Shown: positions 1 to 8,255 of the stretch, piece after piece
Layout: every line of letters starts with the position of its first letter
Position numbering within the stretch: position 1 is the first letter of the stretch
NCBI GenBank assembly: GCA_002308775.1
Contig: DBVT01000120.1
Span: 6,438 to 25,193 of the forward strand
Direction: 5' to 3'
Source of the DNA: Mageeibacillus sp. UBA1257
Lineage (GTDB): Bacteria; Bacillota; Clostridia; UBA1212; UBA1257
Length of the DNA stretch: 18,756 nucleotides
The notes under the pieces: generated by a model
Seen by the model: only the letters and a program-made list of their open reading frames with translations
Database searches by the model: none
Told to the model about the DNA's origin: nothing
Made by a program: the position numbers and the translations under genes

Positions 1-312
1 GAAGGCCAGAAGCAGCTTCTCTGCATCACGAGAGTTCTCGCGGCTGATCCTTCGATTCTCATCCTGGACGAGGCAACTTCTTCAGTCGATGCTCTGACCG
101 AGACGAGGATAAAGAACGCCCTTGAAAAACTCTCCTCGGGCAAAACGTCCTTCACTGTCGCCCACAGGCTTTCCACGATCAGAAACGCTGATATGATTTT
201 ATTCATTGAAAACGGCAATATAGAGGAATCCGGCACGCATGAAGAACTGCTCGAAAAAGGCGGCCTGTACGCATCGCTCTACGGAAGCCAGTTCTCCCCC
301 GAAGGTGAGTGA
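1..312 (+). CDS. ABC exporter, C-terminal part of ATPase domain (5' truncated by window)
   Basis: The open frame enters from the left edge and ends at TGA 310-312, giving about 103 residues. It begins with the tail of the ABC signature (EGQKQLL), followed by Walker B and D-loop (ILILDEATSSVD) and the H-loop (AHRLST). It then ends with the usual 'GTHEELLEKGGLYASLY' type tail seen at the C-terminus of half-size exporters of the MsbA/LmrA/BmrA type, in which a membrane domain and ATPase are one chain. The membrane part would lie upstream, outside the window, so substrate cannot be judged. Its stop codon overlaps a possible GTG start of the next gene (GTGA at 309-312), so the two are probably translated together. 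Confidence 0.93.
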   Translation, partial: EGQKQLLCITRVLAADPSILILDEATSSVDALTETRIKNALEKLSSGKTSFTVAHRLSTIRNADMILFIENGNIEESGTHEELLEKGGLYASLYGSQFSPEGE

Positions 313-314
313 TA

Positions 315-1451
315 ATGGGAATCAGACCTCCTCGAAACATCATATCAAACAGATCGGAAAACTCCGACGACTTTTTCTTCGCGGTTACGGACGCTTCCTT
401 CAGCGGCGATCTTTCCTCTTTTATGGCCGAGCTCGAAGGCTCTTCGGATTCTTTCTTTTTCAAATCAGCTCCTTCGTCTGAAACCGTGCAGTATGCGTTT
501 GTGAGAAAATCAGACAGAAAAATAATCGGATTCGTTCAGTACAGGCCGGAGTGTTTTTATACGGAGGGAAGCATAGGTTATTTCGTCCGTCCTTCAGAGC
601 GAAACAAAGGTTATTCGAAAAAGATGATCAAAAATTTCATATTCTTCATATCTTTGTCAGGCGTGCCTTTCCTCTCCGCAAAAATTTCAAAAGACAATAT
701 TTTTTCAATAAAAGCGGCTGAATCCTCCGGAGGCATTTTACTTGAAGATCTTTCATCAGACAATAGTTGTTTTTATTATTTCAAATGTGTTCCCGACGCA
801 TTTGTTTGCGAAATTGAAGATCATATTCTTTTTATCGAAAGCGAAAAGTCTCTCTTCTCTCCTGACGCTCCCGATAAAGGTACTCTGGCGATGCTCTCCG
901 GCGCCGTTTTCAATAAGGGAGAAAAGATTCTCGACCTGGGCTGCGGCACAGGTATCGTCGGAATTTTCGCTTGTAAGAAGCTCTCAAACGACTGCACTGT
1001 TATCCAGTGTGATATCTCTTCCGATGCGGTAAAATGCGCGGTGATCAATAATTCACTCAACAATACATGCGCCAGCGTATTCGTATCTGACGGTTTTGCA
1101 AATGTCGAAGATAACGATTTTGATATGATACTTTCAAATCCTCCGTATCACACTGACTTTTCTGTCGCCAAGCATTTTATCGAAGACGGCTTTAAACATT
1201 TGAAGGTCGGCGGCAGATTTTATATGGTCACAAAGCGCCTGGACTGGTATAAAAACAAATTCACATCAGTCTTCGGAGGCGTAAAAGTCACCGAATCTGA
1301 CGGTTATTATATTTTTAAGGCAGAAAAAAGAACCGCCCGTCCTCCCGTTAAGAAGAAGGAAAAGGGCGGCATGTCGTCAAAGTTAAAACGCAAGTACGGC
1401 ATCAAACAGACGGTTTATCACAATCCCGCCATCAGTCTCATATATTCGTAA
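315..1451 (+). CDS. Fused GNAT N-acetyltransferase / RsmC-like class I SAM methyltransferase
   Basis: I prefer ATG 315 (378 aa) because AAGGTGAG (302-309) sits 5 nt before it. The GTG at 309 would overlap that site. Residues about 15-155 look like a GNAT domain: an acetyl-CoA loop of the R-x-x-G-x type (RNKGYS, 96-101) and the C-terminal 'SKDNIFSIKAAESSGG' helix typical of acetyltransferases. Residues about 180-340 are a class I methyltransferase with motif I ILDLGCGTG (205-213), an acidic strand end (QCDISS) and motif IV SNPPY (274-278). The NPPY motif and the following 'GFKHLKVGGRFYMVTKR' segment match the RsmC/YbxB group, which methylates guanine N2 in rRNA. A basic tail follows (about 340-378). 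The target of either domain is not shown. The 3' end overlaps coaE on the other strand by 34 bp. Confidence 0.85.
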   Translation: MGIRPPRNIISNRSENSDDFFFAVTDASFSGDLSSFMAELEGSSDSFFFKSAPSSETVQYAFVRKSDRKIIGFVQYRPECFYTEGSIGYFVRPSERNKGYSKKMIKNFIFFISLSGVPFLSAKISKDNIFSIKAAESSGGILLEDLSSDNSCFYYFKCVPDAFVCEIEDHILFIESEKSLFSPDAPDKGTLAMLSGAVFNKGEKILDLGCGTGIVGIFACKKLSNDCTVIQCDISSDAVKCAVINNSLNNTCASVFVSDGFANVEDNDFDMILSNPPYHTDFSVAKHFIEDGFKHLKVGGRFYMVTKRLDWYKNKFTSVFGGVKVTESDGYYIFKAEKRTARPPVKKKEKGGMSSKLKRKYGIKQTVYHNPAISLIYS

Positions 1452-2017
1452 TCCACAAGTTTTTTAAGTTCCTCTTCAGAGCCTTCGTTCTGTATTACAG
1501 TATCTGCGATCTCCTCGTATTCTCTGTTGCTCATCTGAGCGTTGATCCTGACCTCAGCTTCAGATTCGGAGATCTTCATTCTCTCCATAAGCCTTTCGAC
1601 TCTGATATCATTGTTCGCGCTCACTGTCCAGATCGAATTCGCGGTGTCGAAAAATCCCTCCTCGATCGGTATCGGCACGTCCAGGACAACAAGAGATTCT
1701 CCCTCTTCCCTGTACGTTTTTACCTTCTCCTTTATTTCCTTGGAGACGTATTCGTGCACTATGTGATTGAGCGTCAGCATCTCCCTGTAATCGCGGAAAA
1801 CTATCTTCCCGAGCGCTGCCCTGTCGATCTCTCCGTTTTCTTGAAGGATCCCTTTTCCGAAATGCTCGACTATCCTTTCGTATGCAGGCGTGCCTTTTCT
1901 CTGAGCTTTTTTCGCGATCTTGTCGGCGTCTATCACTTTTGCGCCTTTATCCTTGAGCATTTTGCATACGGTGCTTTTACCCGTTCCGGTGCCTCCGGTC
2001 ACTCCCAAAACTATCAT
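1418..2017 (-). CDS. coaE: Dephospho-CoA kinase
   Basis: Last step of coenzyme A synthesis: ATP-dependent phosphorylation of the 3'-hydroxyl of dephospho-CoA, in the cytosol. The 199-aa length is normal. The P-loop is at residues 8-16 (GGTGTGKST; the family more often has GGIGSGKS). It is followed by the conserved DADKIAK segment, the 'LGKIVFRD' and 'LNHIVHEYV' helices and the 'LVVLDVPIPIEEGF' strand, in the order typical of CoaE. The start is ATG 2017, with AAGGAG about 11 nt upstream, a rather long spacing. It lies 40 bp downstream of polA on the same strand and is probably co-transcribed with it; polA and coaE are near each other in many Firmicutes. Its last 34 bp overlap the convergent methyltransferase gene, and I see no terminator. 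Confidence 0.95.
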   Translation of the reverse strand: MIVLGVTGGTGTGKSTVCKMLKDKGAKVIDADKIAKKAQRKGTPAYERIVEHFGKGILQENGEIDRAALGKIVFRDYREMLTLNHIVHEYVSKEIKEKVKTYREEGESLVVLDVPIPIEEGFFDTANSIWTVSANNDIRVERLMERMKISESEAEVRINAQMSNREYEEIADTVIQNEGSEEELKKLVDYEYMRLMAGL

Positions 2018-2057
2018 TTCAATTACATCTCCTTACAGTTGCTTCTCGCAGTTTATC

Positions 2058-4775
2058 CTACTTTATTCTCCAGTCTGTTCCGGAGCTTACGGAAACAGGC
2101 AGCGGCACTGAAAGCTCCATCGCGTTCTCCATGCACTCGCGGAGGATGTTTTTTACCTTCTCCTCGTATCTTGCATCCACGTCGAGTAAAAGCTCGTCGT
2201 GCACCTGAAGTATCAGCTTCGCGTCAGGACATTCCTGTTTGAGCCTTTCACTCACTCTCACCATTGCGAATTTTATTATATCAGCCGCAGTTCCCTGTAT
2301 AGGCATATTCATGGCTACTCTCTCGCCGAACTGCCTCTCGCCGTATTTCGACGATCTAAGCTCGGGAAGGTATCTCCTTCTTCCCATCACCGTCACAGCA
2401 TAACCGTTCTTCTTCGCAAATTTCACGGAACTGTCAAGATATTCTTTTACTCCCGGATACATTTTGAAATAATCCTCTATGTATCTCTTTGCCTCGTAAA
2501 AACCGACTCCCAGGTCTCTCGCAAGGCCGAAATCGCTTATCCCGTAAATGATGCCGAAATTGACAGCTTTCGCCTTTGTCCTCATCTCTTGCGTGACTTC
2601 GGAAGGCTCTATTCCGTTGACCTTGGCGGCAGTCATCGTATGTATGTCTCCGCCTTTTATGAACGTCTCGGTCATGTTTTTATCTCCTGACAGATGAGCC
2701 ATTATTCTGAGTTCGATCTGCGAATAGTCGGCGTCCACGAGCACTCTTCCATCGGTCGAAGGCACGAATGCGGATCTTATCCTCCTGCCGAGCTCATGTC
2801 TGACAGGTATATTTTGAAGGTTCGGTTCGGTGCTTGAAAGCCTTCCCGTAGCGGTTACTGTCTGATTGAAAGTGGAATGTATTTTTCCTGTTTTCCGATC
2901 GATGACCTGCAAAAGTCCGTCGATATATGTGGACATCAATTTTTTATTTTGTCTGTATTCGAGTATCAGCGGAACAATCGGATGCTTGTCTGCCAGTTCT
3001 TCGAGGACATCCGCTCCCGTCTTGTATCCTGTCTTTGACTTTTGACCCTTTGCGATCTTGAGATTTTCAAAGAGTACCTCTCCAAGTTGTTTCGGCGAAT
3101 TAATATTGAACTTCCCGCCGGCCAGATCGTATATCTCTTTTTCGACTTCTTCAAGCCGCTTATTGTATTTTTCGCCTTCTTCTTTTAAAACGTCAGGCCT
3201 CACCTTGAATCCTTCGACTTCCATATCGGCCAGAACATCCACGAGCGGAAGTTCCACGTCATTATACAAAAAAAGCATCCCGTCCTTTTCGAGCCTTTCG
3301 TTGATACTCTCCGGAAGCTGTGTCATGTATGCGCATTCATATTCTTCACTGTCTGAAACAGTCTCGCCTTTGTAATATCTGTAAGCGTCTGCGACCGTAT
3401 CGTTTCTCCTCAATGAATCAGAAAGATACGCGGCGATCTTTACATCGCAGCAAAGGCCCTTCATGTCACAGCCCCTCTCTTTGAGCCATCTGACAAATGG
3501 TTTTGCGGAGTAAAAAACCTTCTTTATTTTCTCGTTTTCGAGCACTTTTCTGAACTTCTCAACGAATTCCCGTTCTGCCTGCCTCGCCTCTCGGTCTCCG
3601 CTCTTTCTCTCAGCCTCTTCGCTCGTAAAAGAAAACAGATCGAGCGCCTCTTCCTTTTCTCCCTCATCATCGCCCGTAAAATCGAACACATAAACTTTTT
3701 TGTCGTCAAACGAGACTCTCACGCAGTCCATCCTGTCGATGTCAAGCTTATATGAGATCGCGATCAGATTCTCTTTTTCAGCTCTTTTTACTGCCTCCGA
3801 GATGAGATCGTCGTAATTTTTGTCGGATGCTCTCACTTTGACTGTTTCGATCCTTTTTTCACGTTCGGGATCTGCGGAGCTTGTCTGATATCCCGCGTTT
3901 CCCGATTCCTTTTCAAACCTCTGAATGAAACTTTTGAATTCAAGTTTCCGCAGAAGACCAATGAGTTTTTCACTGTCGATCTCTCTTTTCGGATGTGTCG
4001 TTATATCATCCGTCGGAACGTTTCTGTCGATCGTGACGAGAGTTTTACTCATATACGCGCTTTCTTTGCCTTCTTCGAGATGAGCATGCAAAGCTTTCTT
4101 CGTGATATTGTCGAGATTGTCGTAGACACCGTCAAGCGAGCCGTAAGTTCTTATGAGTTCCAAAGCAGTTTTCTCTCCGACTCCGGGAACGCCCGGAACA
4201 TTATCCGAAGGATCGCCCATAAGCGCCTTTATGTCTATCAGCCTGATCGGCTCTACGCCGTATTCCTCTTTGAATCTGTCCCTGTCGAAATTTACCGTCT
4301 CCGACTTTCCTCCGCGCGAGGAAAAATATCTGACCGTCACATCATCCGAAATGAGCTGGAACGAGTCCCTGTCTCCTGTTAAAATATACGCTTCTATACC
4401 CTCATTCTGCGCCTGAAAAGAGAATGTGCCGAGCAGATCGTCAGCCTCGTATCCTTCCATCTCGACTCGGTCGATGCCCATATATTCCAGAAGTTCTTTT
4501 GCTATAGGCATCTGACTTGCGAGTTCTTCCGGCATAGGATGTCTCGTTGCTTTATATCCTTCGTACATTTTATGTCTGAACGTAGGCGCCTTTTTGTCGA
4601 AAGCGACGACTGTATAATCAGGCTTTGTCTCCTCGAGGTGCTTGAGCATTATATTCAAAAAGCCGAAGAGAGCTCCCGTGAACTGCCCGTCCGCGTTTCT
4701 CATATTGCTGCTCTGCGTTCCGAAAAACGCCCTGTTCATTATACTGTTTCCGTCAACAAGAATAGCTTTTTTCAT
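2058..4775 (-). CDS. polA: DNA polymerase I, with degenerate 3'-5' exonuclease domain
   Basis: Fills gaps and removes RNA primers in lagging-strand synthesis and repair. The 905-aa form starting at ATG 4775 (MKKAILVDGNS) is chosen. GGGGT lies about 8 nt upstream, and the in-frame ATG 4826 lies inside the promoter. Residues 1 to about 290 are the 5'-3' exonuclease (YEADDLLGT, TGDRDSFQL, GDPSDNVPGVPGVGEKTA). The central part occupies the place of the proofreading domain but lacks its acidic motif: the expected D-x-E strand reads AISYKLD, and the next motif reads FYSAKPFVR. This resembles the Bacillus and Thermus enzymes. The polymerase domain is complete: motif A DADYSQIELR (681-690), motif B RTKAKAVNFGIIYG (732-745) and motif C QVHDE (857-861). 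It is followed after 40 bp by coaE. Confidence 0.97.
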   Translation of the reverse strand: MKKAILVDGNSIMNRAFFGTQSSNMRNADGQFTGALFGFLNIMLKHLEETKPDYTVVAFDKKAPTFRHKMYEGYKATRHPMPEELASQMPIAKELLEYMGIDRVEMEGYEADDLLGTFSFQAQNEGIEAYILTGDRDSFQLISDDVTVRYFSSRGGKSETVNFDRDRFKEEYGVEPIRLIDIKALMGDPSDNVPGVPGVGEKTALELIRTYGSLDGVYDNLDNITKKALHAHLEEGKESAYMSKTLVTIDRNVPTDDITTHPKREIDSEKLIGLLRKLEFKSFIQRFEKESGNAGYQTSSADPEREKRIETVKVRASDKNYDDLISEAVKRAEKENLIAISYKLDIDRMDCVRVSFDDKKVYVFDFTGDDEGEKEEALDLFSFTSEEAERKSGDREARQAEREFVEKFRKVLENEKIKKVFYSAKPFVRWLKERGCDMKGLCCDVKIAAYLSDSLRRNDTVADAYRYYKGETVSDSEEYECAYMTQLPESINERLEKDGMLFLYNDVELPLVDVLADMEVEGFKVRPDVLKEEGEKYNKRLEEVEKEIYDLAGGKFNINSPKQLGEVLFENLKIAKGQKSKTGYKTGADVLEELADKHPIVPLILEYRQNKKLMSTYIDGLLQVIDRKTGKIHSTFNQTVTATGRLSSTEPNLQNIPVRHELGRRIRSAFVPSTDGRVLVDADYSQIELRIMAHLSGDKNMTETFIKGGDIHTMTAAKVNGIEPSEVTQEMRTKAKAVNFGIIYGISDFGLARDLGVGFYEAKRYIEDYFKMYPGVKEYLDSSVKFAKKNGYAVTVMGRRRYLPELRSSKYGERQFGERVAMNMPIQGTAADIIKFAMVRVSERLKQECPDAKLILQVHDELLLDVDARYEEKVKNILRECMENAMELSVPLPVSVSSGTDWRIK

Positions 4776-4816
4776 CTTTTTTACCCCGCAATGATGCTCC
4801 TTCAAAGAACGGTATA

Positions 4817-4846
4817 ATTCTATCATCTGAGCGCTCTCTCCGTCAA
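4817..4846 (-). promoter_or_regulatory. Probable SigA promoter of polA(-coaE)
   Basis: Read on the minus strand, a -35 TTGACG (4846-4841) and a -10 TAGAAT (4822-4817) are separated by 18 bp. Transcription would begin near 4810, about 35 nt before the ATG at 4775. This excludes the upstream in-frame ATG at 4826, which falls within the promoter spacer. Confidence 0.6.
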
Positions 4847-4945
4847 GGCAGACAGGAAGGTAAAAACACTGTCTCGTTTTTTATATTCGCTCCGTTTTCA
4901 CTGTGATGATATAAAAAATTTGTCTTAATCATATCATCTTTCCGA

Positions 4946-4975
4946 TTGACTCAAACGCATAATTTAAGATATAAT
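4946..4975 (+). promoter_or_regulatory. Strong SigA-type promoter of the DUF1846 gene
   Basis: TTGACT (4946-4951) and a perfect TATAAT (4970-4975) are separated by 18 bp. They lie 31 nt before the ATG at 5006. A longer in-frame ATG at 4946 overlaps the -35 box and can be dismissed. The AT-rich region between this and the polA promoter (about 4850-4945) shows no further gene. Confidence 0.75.
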
Positions 4976-5005
4976 AAAAAATGTAGTTTTTTGGAGGTGC
5001 TGGTC

Positions 5006-6490
5006 ATGAAGATCGGATTTGACAATAACATTTACGTTGAAAAACAAACACAGAAGATCAAAGAGCGTATCAGAAAATTCGGCAACAAACTGTATCTCGA
5101 ATTCGGAGGCAAACTTTTCGACGATTACCACGCGGCAAGAGTTTTACCGGGATTTGACGTCAACGGCAAGATCAGACTTCTGCTTGAGTTCAAGGATATG
5201 GCGGAGATCGTTTTCTGCATAAACGCGAATGATATTGAAAAGCATAAGATCCGCGCAGACATGGGCATCACTTACGATATGGATCTTATGAGACTGATCG
5301 ACCAGATGAGAAAGCTCGGTCTTATGGTCAACGGCGTCGTAGTGACACAGTATACCGGCCAACAGGCGGCAGACGTCTTTATGAACAAACTCGAATCCAG
5401 AAATGTCAGGACATACAGGCATTATGTCATTCCCGGATATCCCGCAAACGCTGATTTCGTAGTAAGTGATGAAGGACTCGGTAAGAACGATTATATCGAA
5501 ACAACACGTCCGCTGGTCGTCGTTACAGCTCCCGGTCCCTGCTCCGGAAAACTGGCCACATGCCTTTCCCAGCTCTACCATGAAAACAAGAGAGGAATCA
5601 AAGCAGGATATGCGAAATTCGAAACATTCCCCGTATGGAATCTGCCGTTAAGGCATCCTGTCAACCTCGCATACGAGGCCGCTACGGCAGATCTTAAGGA
5701 TGTCAATATGATCGATCCTTTCCACCTGGAAGCATACGGAAAACTCGCGGTCAACTACAACAGAGATGTCGAAGTCTTCCCTGTCGTTAAAGCGATCCTC
5801 GAAAAGATCGACCCCGACGCTGATGTTTACCAATCGCCTACCGATATGGGCGTCAATATGGCAGGTTACGGAATTTTTAATGATGAGATCGTAAGAAACG
5901 CCGCCGAGCAGGAAATAATCAGAAGATATTACACGATCAAATGCGACTGCAAGCAGGGTCTTACAGATTCGGATACACTCGACAAAGTCACTTATATTAT
6001 GAAGCAGCTCAATCTGACTCCCGACATGAGGACTGTCGTCGCTCCCGCTCTGAAAAAATCGGAGGAGAAAAAAGTCCCCGTTATCGCGATCGAACTCGAA
6101 GACGGAAAGATCGTCACCGGTAAAACGACGGATATAATGACTGCCGGAGCATCCGCGCTTCTAAACGCATTAAAGAAACTTTCCGATATCTCCGACGAGC
6201 TCCTGCTTATATCCCCTGTAGTTCTCGAGCCTATCGTAAAACTGAAGAAAAACGCTCTTCACCTTCAGAATACGATCCTGAACGCAGAGGAAGTCCTTAT
6301 GGCTCTTTCGATCTGCGCTGTAACAAATCCTATGGCTGAGACAGCCCTTTCGGCTATCGAAAAACTGAAAAACACGGAGGCTCATTCATCAGTCATCGTT
6401 CATTTAGACGACGCAAAGGTCTATAAGAGACTCGGCATTAATCTCACGTGCGAAGCTGAATTCATTTCTGACGATCTGTTCCCGGGATGA
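5006..6490 (+). CDS. DUF1846 / UPF0371 family protein of unknown function
   Basis: The start is ATG 5006 with GGAGGTG (4993-4999) 6 nt upstream, giving 494 aa, the usual length of this family. I recognise the family from its N-terminus (MKIGFDNNIY) and from the core 'VTAPGPCSGKLATCLSQLYHE'. That core (APGPCSGK at 175-182) looks like a nucleotide-binding P-loop shortened by one residue and ends a beta strand (PLVVVTAPGP). Further conserved-looking blocks are 'AGYAKFETFPVWNLPL', 'DMGVNMAGYGIFND' and 'RRYYTIKCDCKQG'. No signal peptide or membrane segment is visible, so it should be cytosolic. It is a single-gene transcript with its own promoter and terminator, which implies independent expression. 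The biochemical role is not established to my knowledge. Confidence 0.9.
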   Translation: MKIGFDNNIYVEKQTQKIKERIRKFGNKLYLEFGGKLFDDYHAARVLPGFDVNGKIRLLLEFKDMAEIVFCINANDIEKHKIRADMGITYDMDLMRLIDQMRKLGLMVNGVVVTQYTGQQAADVFMNKLESRNVRTYRHYVIPGYPANADFVVSDEGLGKNDYIETTRPLVVVTAPGPCSGKLATCLSQLYHENKRGIKAGYAKFETFPVWNLPLRHPVNLAYEAATADLKDVNMIDPFHLEAYGKLAVNYNRDVEVFPVVKAILEKIDPDADVYQSPTDMGVNMAGYGIFNDEIVRNAAEQEIIRRYYTIKCDCKQGLTDSDTLDKVTYIMKQLNLTPDMRTVVAPALKKSEEKKVPVIAIELEDGKIVTGKTTDIMTAGASALLNALKKLSDISDELLLISPVVLEPIVKLKKNALHLQNTILNAEEVLMALSICAVTNPMAETALSAIEKLKNTEAHSSVIVHLDDAKVYKRLGINLTCEAEFISDDLFPG

Positions 6491-6517
6491 TAATTAAATG
6501 ACTTATTATTAATTTTT

Positions 6518-6553
6518 AAAGAGGCCGCCGGAAGTGACCGGAGACCTCTTTTT
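6518..6553 (+). terminator. Rho-independent terminator of the DUF1846 gene
   Basis: A 7-bp stem AAAGAGG (6518-6524) / CCTCTTT (6545-6551) has an inner CCGG/CCGG stem (6528-6531 with 6538-6541) and ends in TTTTT (6549-6553). It starts 27 nt after the stop codon. In the other direction the T-run is only TTTAAAAATT, so it may serve the convergent gene poorly. Confidence 0.85.
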
Positions 6554-6582
6554 GTCAGCACTTTTTAAAAAGAATTTATTTT

Positions 6583-8157
6583 TTATTCAGTTACCGTTAC
6601 GGGCTTTACGTACATCAAATTTGTCGTTGATTTGATCTCAGTCGACACTCCGTCCTTCCATTCGTACATTCTGCCGTTTGTGATATACAGAACGGATGTG
6701 AAATCCTTGTCAAAATAAATCAGATCATTGATCACGCTGTTAGCGATCCTCGTATAATTTCCGTTGTTGTAAAGATCGAGGGACGTCATTCCGCTTACGA
6801 CCTGTGTCCCCTGCGTATTCTTTTTGAATATCAAATATTCGTTCGTGGATGAACCGTACAGTCTCGTCTCGTTTTCTGAATATCTTTCGACTATATTGTT
6901 GTCAAGGACGACGAATGTGTCAGAATCCTCCGGAGATTTGTAAACTATGAACGGTCTGTTTTTGTAAATGCTGAGTGCTCCGCTCGTCTGAGCGACGTCG
7001 ATCACCTTGTACGACCTGTTTTTTACATATATACGGGAGAGCGTCGCATCGGGCTTCTGGAAATAAATATATCCCTGGAGCTCGTCATAAATATAATTCG
7101 ATTCGGCGGGAAGCGTTATTATCCTTCTGCTTTCTGTTCCGCTGACTGACATCATAAGATCGACCGCCGGATCTTCTTCAGTCGATGTGTCTGAAGTTTT
7201 CGTATAGAAACAATATCCCGTAGATGAATTTTCCACGATTTTTACAATGCCGTCGTCGATCTTATTCAGTTTGCCGCTCTTAAAATGATACAGTTCAATG
7301 CCGCTGTCCGTCTCTTTTGTAAAATACGTAAAAGGCGTCTCCTCCGTCAGTGAAACGTAATTCGTCTTCGGGTCCAACAACACAGGTTGCTGCGTGAATT
7401 TCAATATTTTACCGCCTTCTATGGAGAATACGTCTTTCCCCTCGGCGTCGCACACGTGCATAGTCTTGTCAGTGTAATAAAGCACATATTTATCGTCTTC
7501 ACTCAGGTAAAATCCCTGCGTCGGATCTATTTTCTCGGCTATTCTCGTCACCGCTCCGCTCTCCGTTGAGATCATCAGATCCACAGTTCTTTTTTCGCTC
7601 ATCGGATCGTAATTGTCAAGAAACAGGACGTGGTTTTTGCCTACGGCATTTTCATTCGAAAAGGATATTTCCGCAAAAGGATTTTGGGTAAGCCCGGTAT
7701 ATTTTCCCGTCGAGAACTTGTAAAGTCTGATATTTTTGTCGACAGATGTACATACGATCGTCTGTCTGTCGCTCATAAGTTTAAACTCCGCGACATCCGT
7801 GCAAAGCTCTGTTCTGCTGTTCTTCTCTATAGAATAAGAATAGAGCTTATTGTTCCTGAGATAATAAACAGAACCTCCGTCGTAGTCGTGAAGCGCAGAG
7901 TAAACAGAGTCGTCTACTATTGACAGATCATTGTTTTCTTTGAGAACGTATAACGTGTTGTTCTCATCCACAAAAGCGAACGGATAAAGAGCGCTTCGTC
8001 CGACTCCGAGCGTATTTGTATTACCGAGGTATGTTCCCCTGTTCGGAAGGAGGCTTATGATCGCGACAAACATGATCGAAAAGAAAAGCACTATTGCCGC
8101 CGGCAAAAGGAACTTTCTCTTTTTTCTTACGGTATATACGTTTTTCTTTTTACTCAA
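6583..8157 (-). CDS. Membrane-anchored protein with probable extracytoplasmic beta-propeller
   Basis: The 524-aa frame starts at TTG 8157. There is no ATG or GTG before the membrane segment, and AGGAGG lies 10 nt upstream. A basic N-terminus (MSKKKNVYTVRKKRK) precedes one membrane helix at about 16-37, so the positive-inside rule places the remaining roughly 485 residues outside. That part is a run of short strand-rich repeats such as NNTLYVLKENNDL, GGSVYYLRNNKLYSYS, DKYVLYYTDKTMHV and LQGYIYFQKPDATL. These resemble the blades of TolB/WD40/DUF5050-like propellers. No catalytic motif is seen. The family was not recognised; a surface sensor or scaffold is possible. It is divergent from a small membrane protein gene, and the stretch between them is about 100 bp. 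Confidence 0.8.
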   Translation of the reverse strand: MSKKKNVYTVRKKRKFLLPAAIVLFFSIMFVAIISLLPNRGTYLGNTNTLGVGRSALYPFAFVDENNTLYVLKENNDLSIVDDSVYSALHDYDGGSVYYLRNNKLYSYSIEKNSRTELCTDVAEFKLMSDRQTIVCTSVDKNIRLYKFSTGKYTGLTQNPFAEISFSNENAVGKNHVLFLDNYDPMSEKRTVDLMISTESGAVTRIAEKIDPTQGFYLSEDDKYVLYYTDKTMHVCDAEGKDVFSIEGGKILKFTQQPVLLDPKTNYVSLTEETPFTYFTKETDSGIELYHFKSGKLNKIDDGIVKIVENSSTGYCFYTKTSDTSTEEDPAVDLMMSVSGTESRRIITLPAESNYIYDELQGYIYFQKPDATLSRIYVKNRSYKVIDVAQTSGALSIYKNRPFIVYKSPEDSDTFVVLDNNIVERYSENETRLYGSSTNEYLIFKKNTQGTQVVSGMTSLDLYNNGNYTRIANSVINDLIYFDKDFTSVLYITNGRMYEWKDGVSTEIKSTTNLMYVKPVTVTE

Positions 8158-8183
8158 AGCCCGCTTTCCTCCTCTTCCGCCAT
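8154..8183 (-). other. Possible 9-codon upstream ORF before the TTG-started propeller gene
   Basis: ATG 8183 begins a short frame (MAEEEESGL) whose TGA (8156-8154) overlaps the TTG start of the propeller gene (TTGA). It also contains that gene's AGGAGG site. The ribosome site before this ATG is weak. It may be chance, or a coupling peptide. Confidence 0.25.
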
Positions 8184-8199
8184 TTTCCGTGATCGCAGT

Positions 8200-8228
8200 T
8201 TGTAAAACTGTCCGTTTTGTTATATAAT
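8200..8228 (+). promoter_or_regulatory. Promoter of the small membrane protein gene
   Basis: TTGTAA (8200-8205) and a perfect TATAAT (8223-8228) are 17 bp apart, 27 nt before the ATG at 8256. This leader excludes the longer in-frame start at 8217, which would lie upstream of the transcript start. Confidence 0.65.
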
Positions 8229-8255
8229 ATCACAAAATCTCAAAGGTGCAACAAG

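Noticed and set aside
2199..2690. Open frame of 163 codons on the plus strand within polA, and many similar antisense frames inside other genes.
   Set aside because: They lie opposite strongly conserved genes, lack ribosome sites and encode no recognisable protein; they are shadows of codon bias.
4775..4826. Longer N-terminus for DNA polymerase I from ATG 4826.
   Set aside because: The extra 17 residues do not resemble the family, and this ATG lies within the predicted promoter, upstream of the transcript start.
4850..4945. AT-rich stretch between polA and the DUF1846 gene, checked for an RNA gene or riboswitch.
   Set aside because: No convincing stable fold or terminator-like hairpin; it is explained by two divergent promoters.
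4946..5005. Longer N-terminus for the DUF1846 protein from ATG 4946.
   Set aside because: It overlaps the -35 and -10 boxes, while ATG 5006 has an ideal ribosome site and gives the usual family length.
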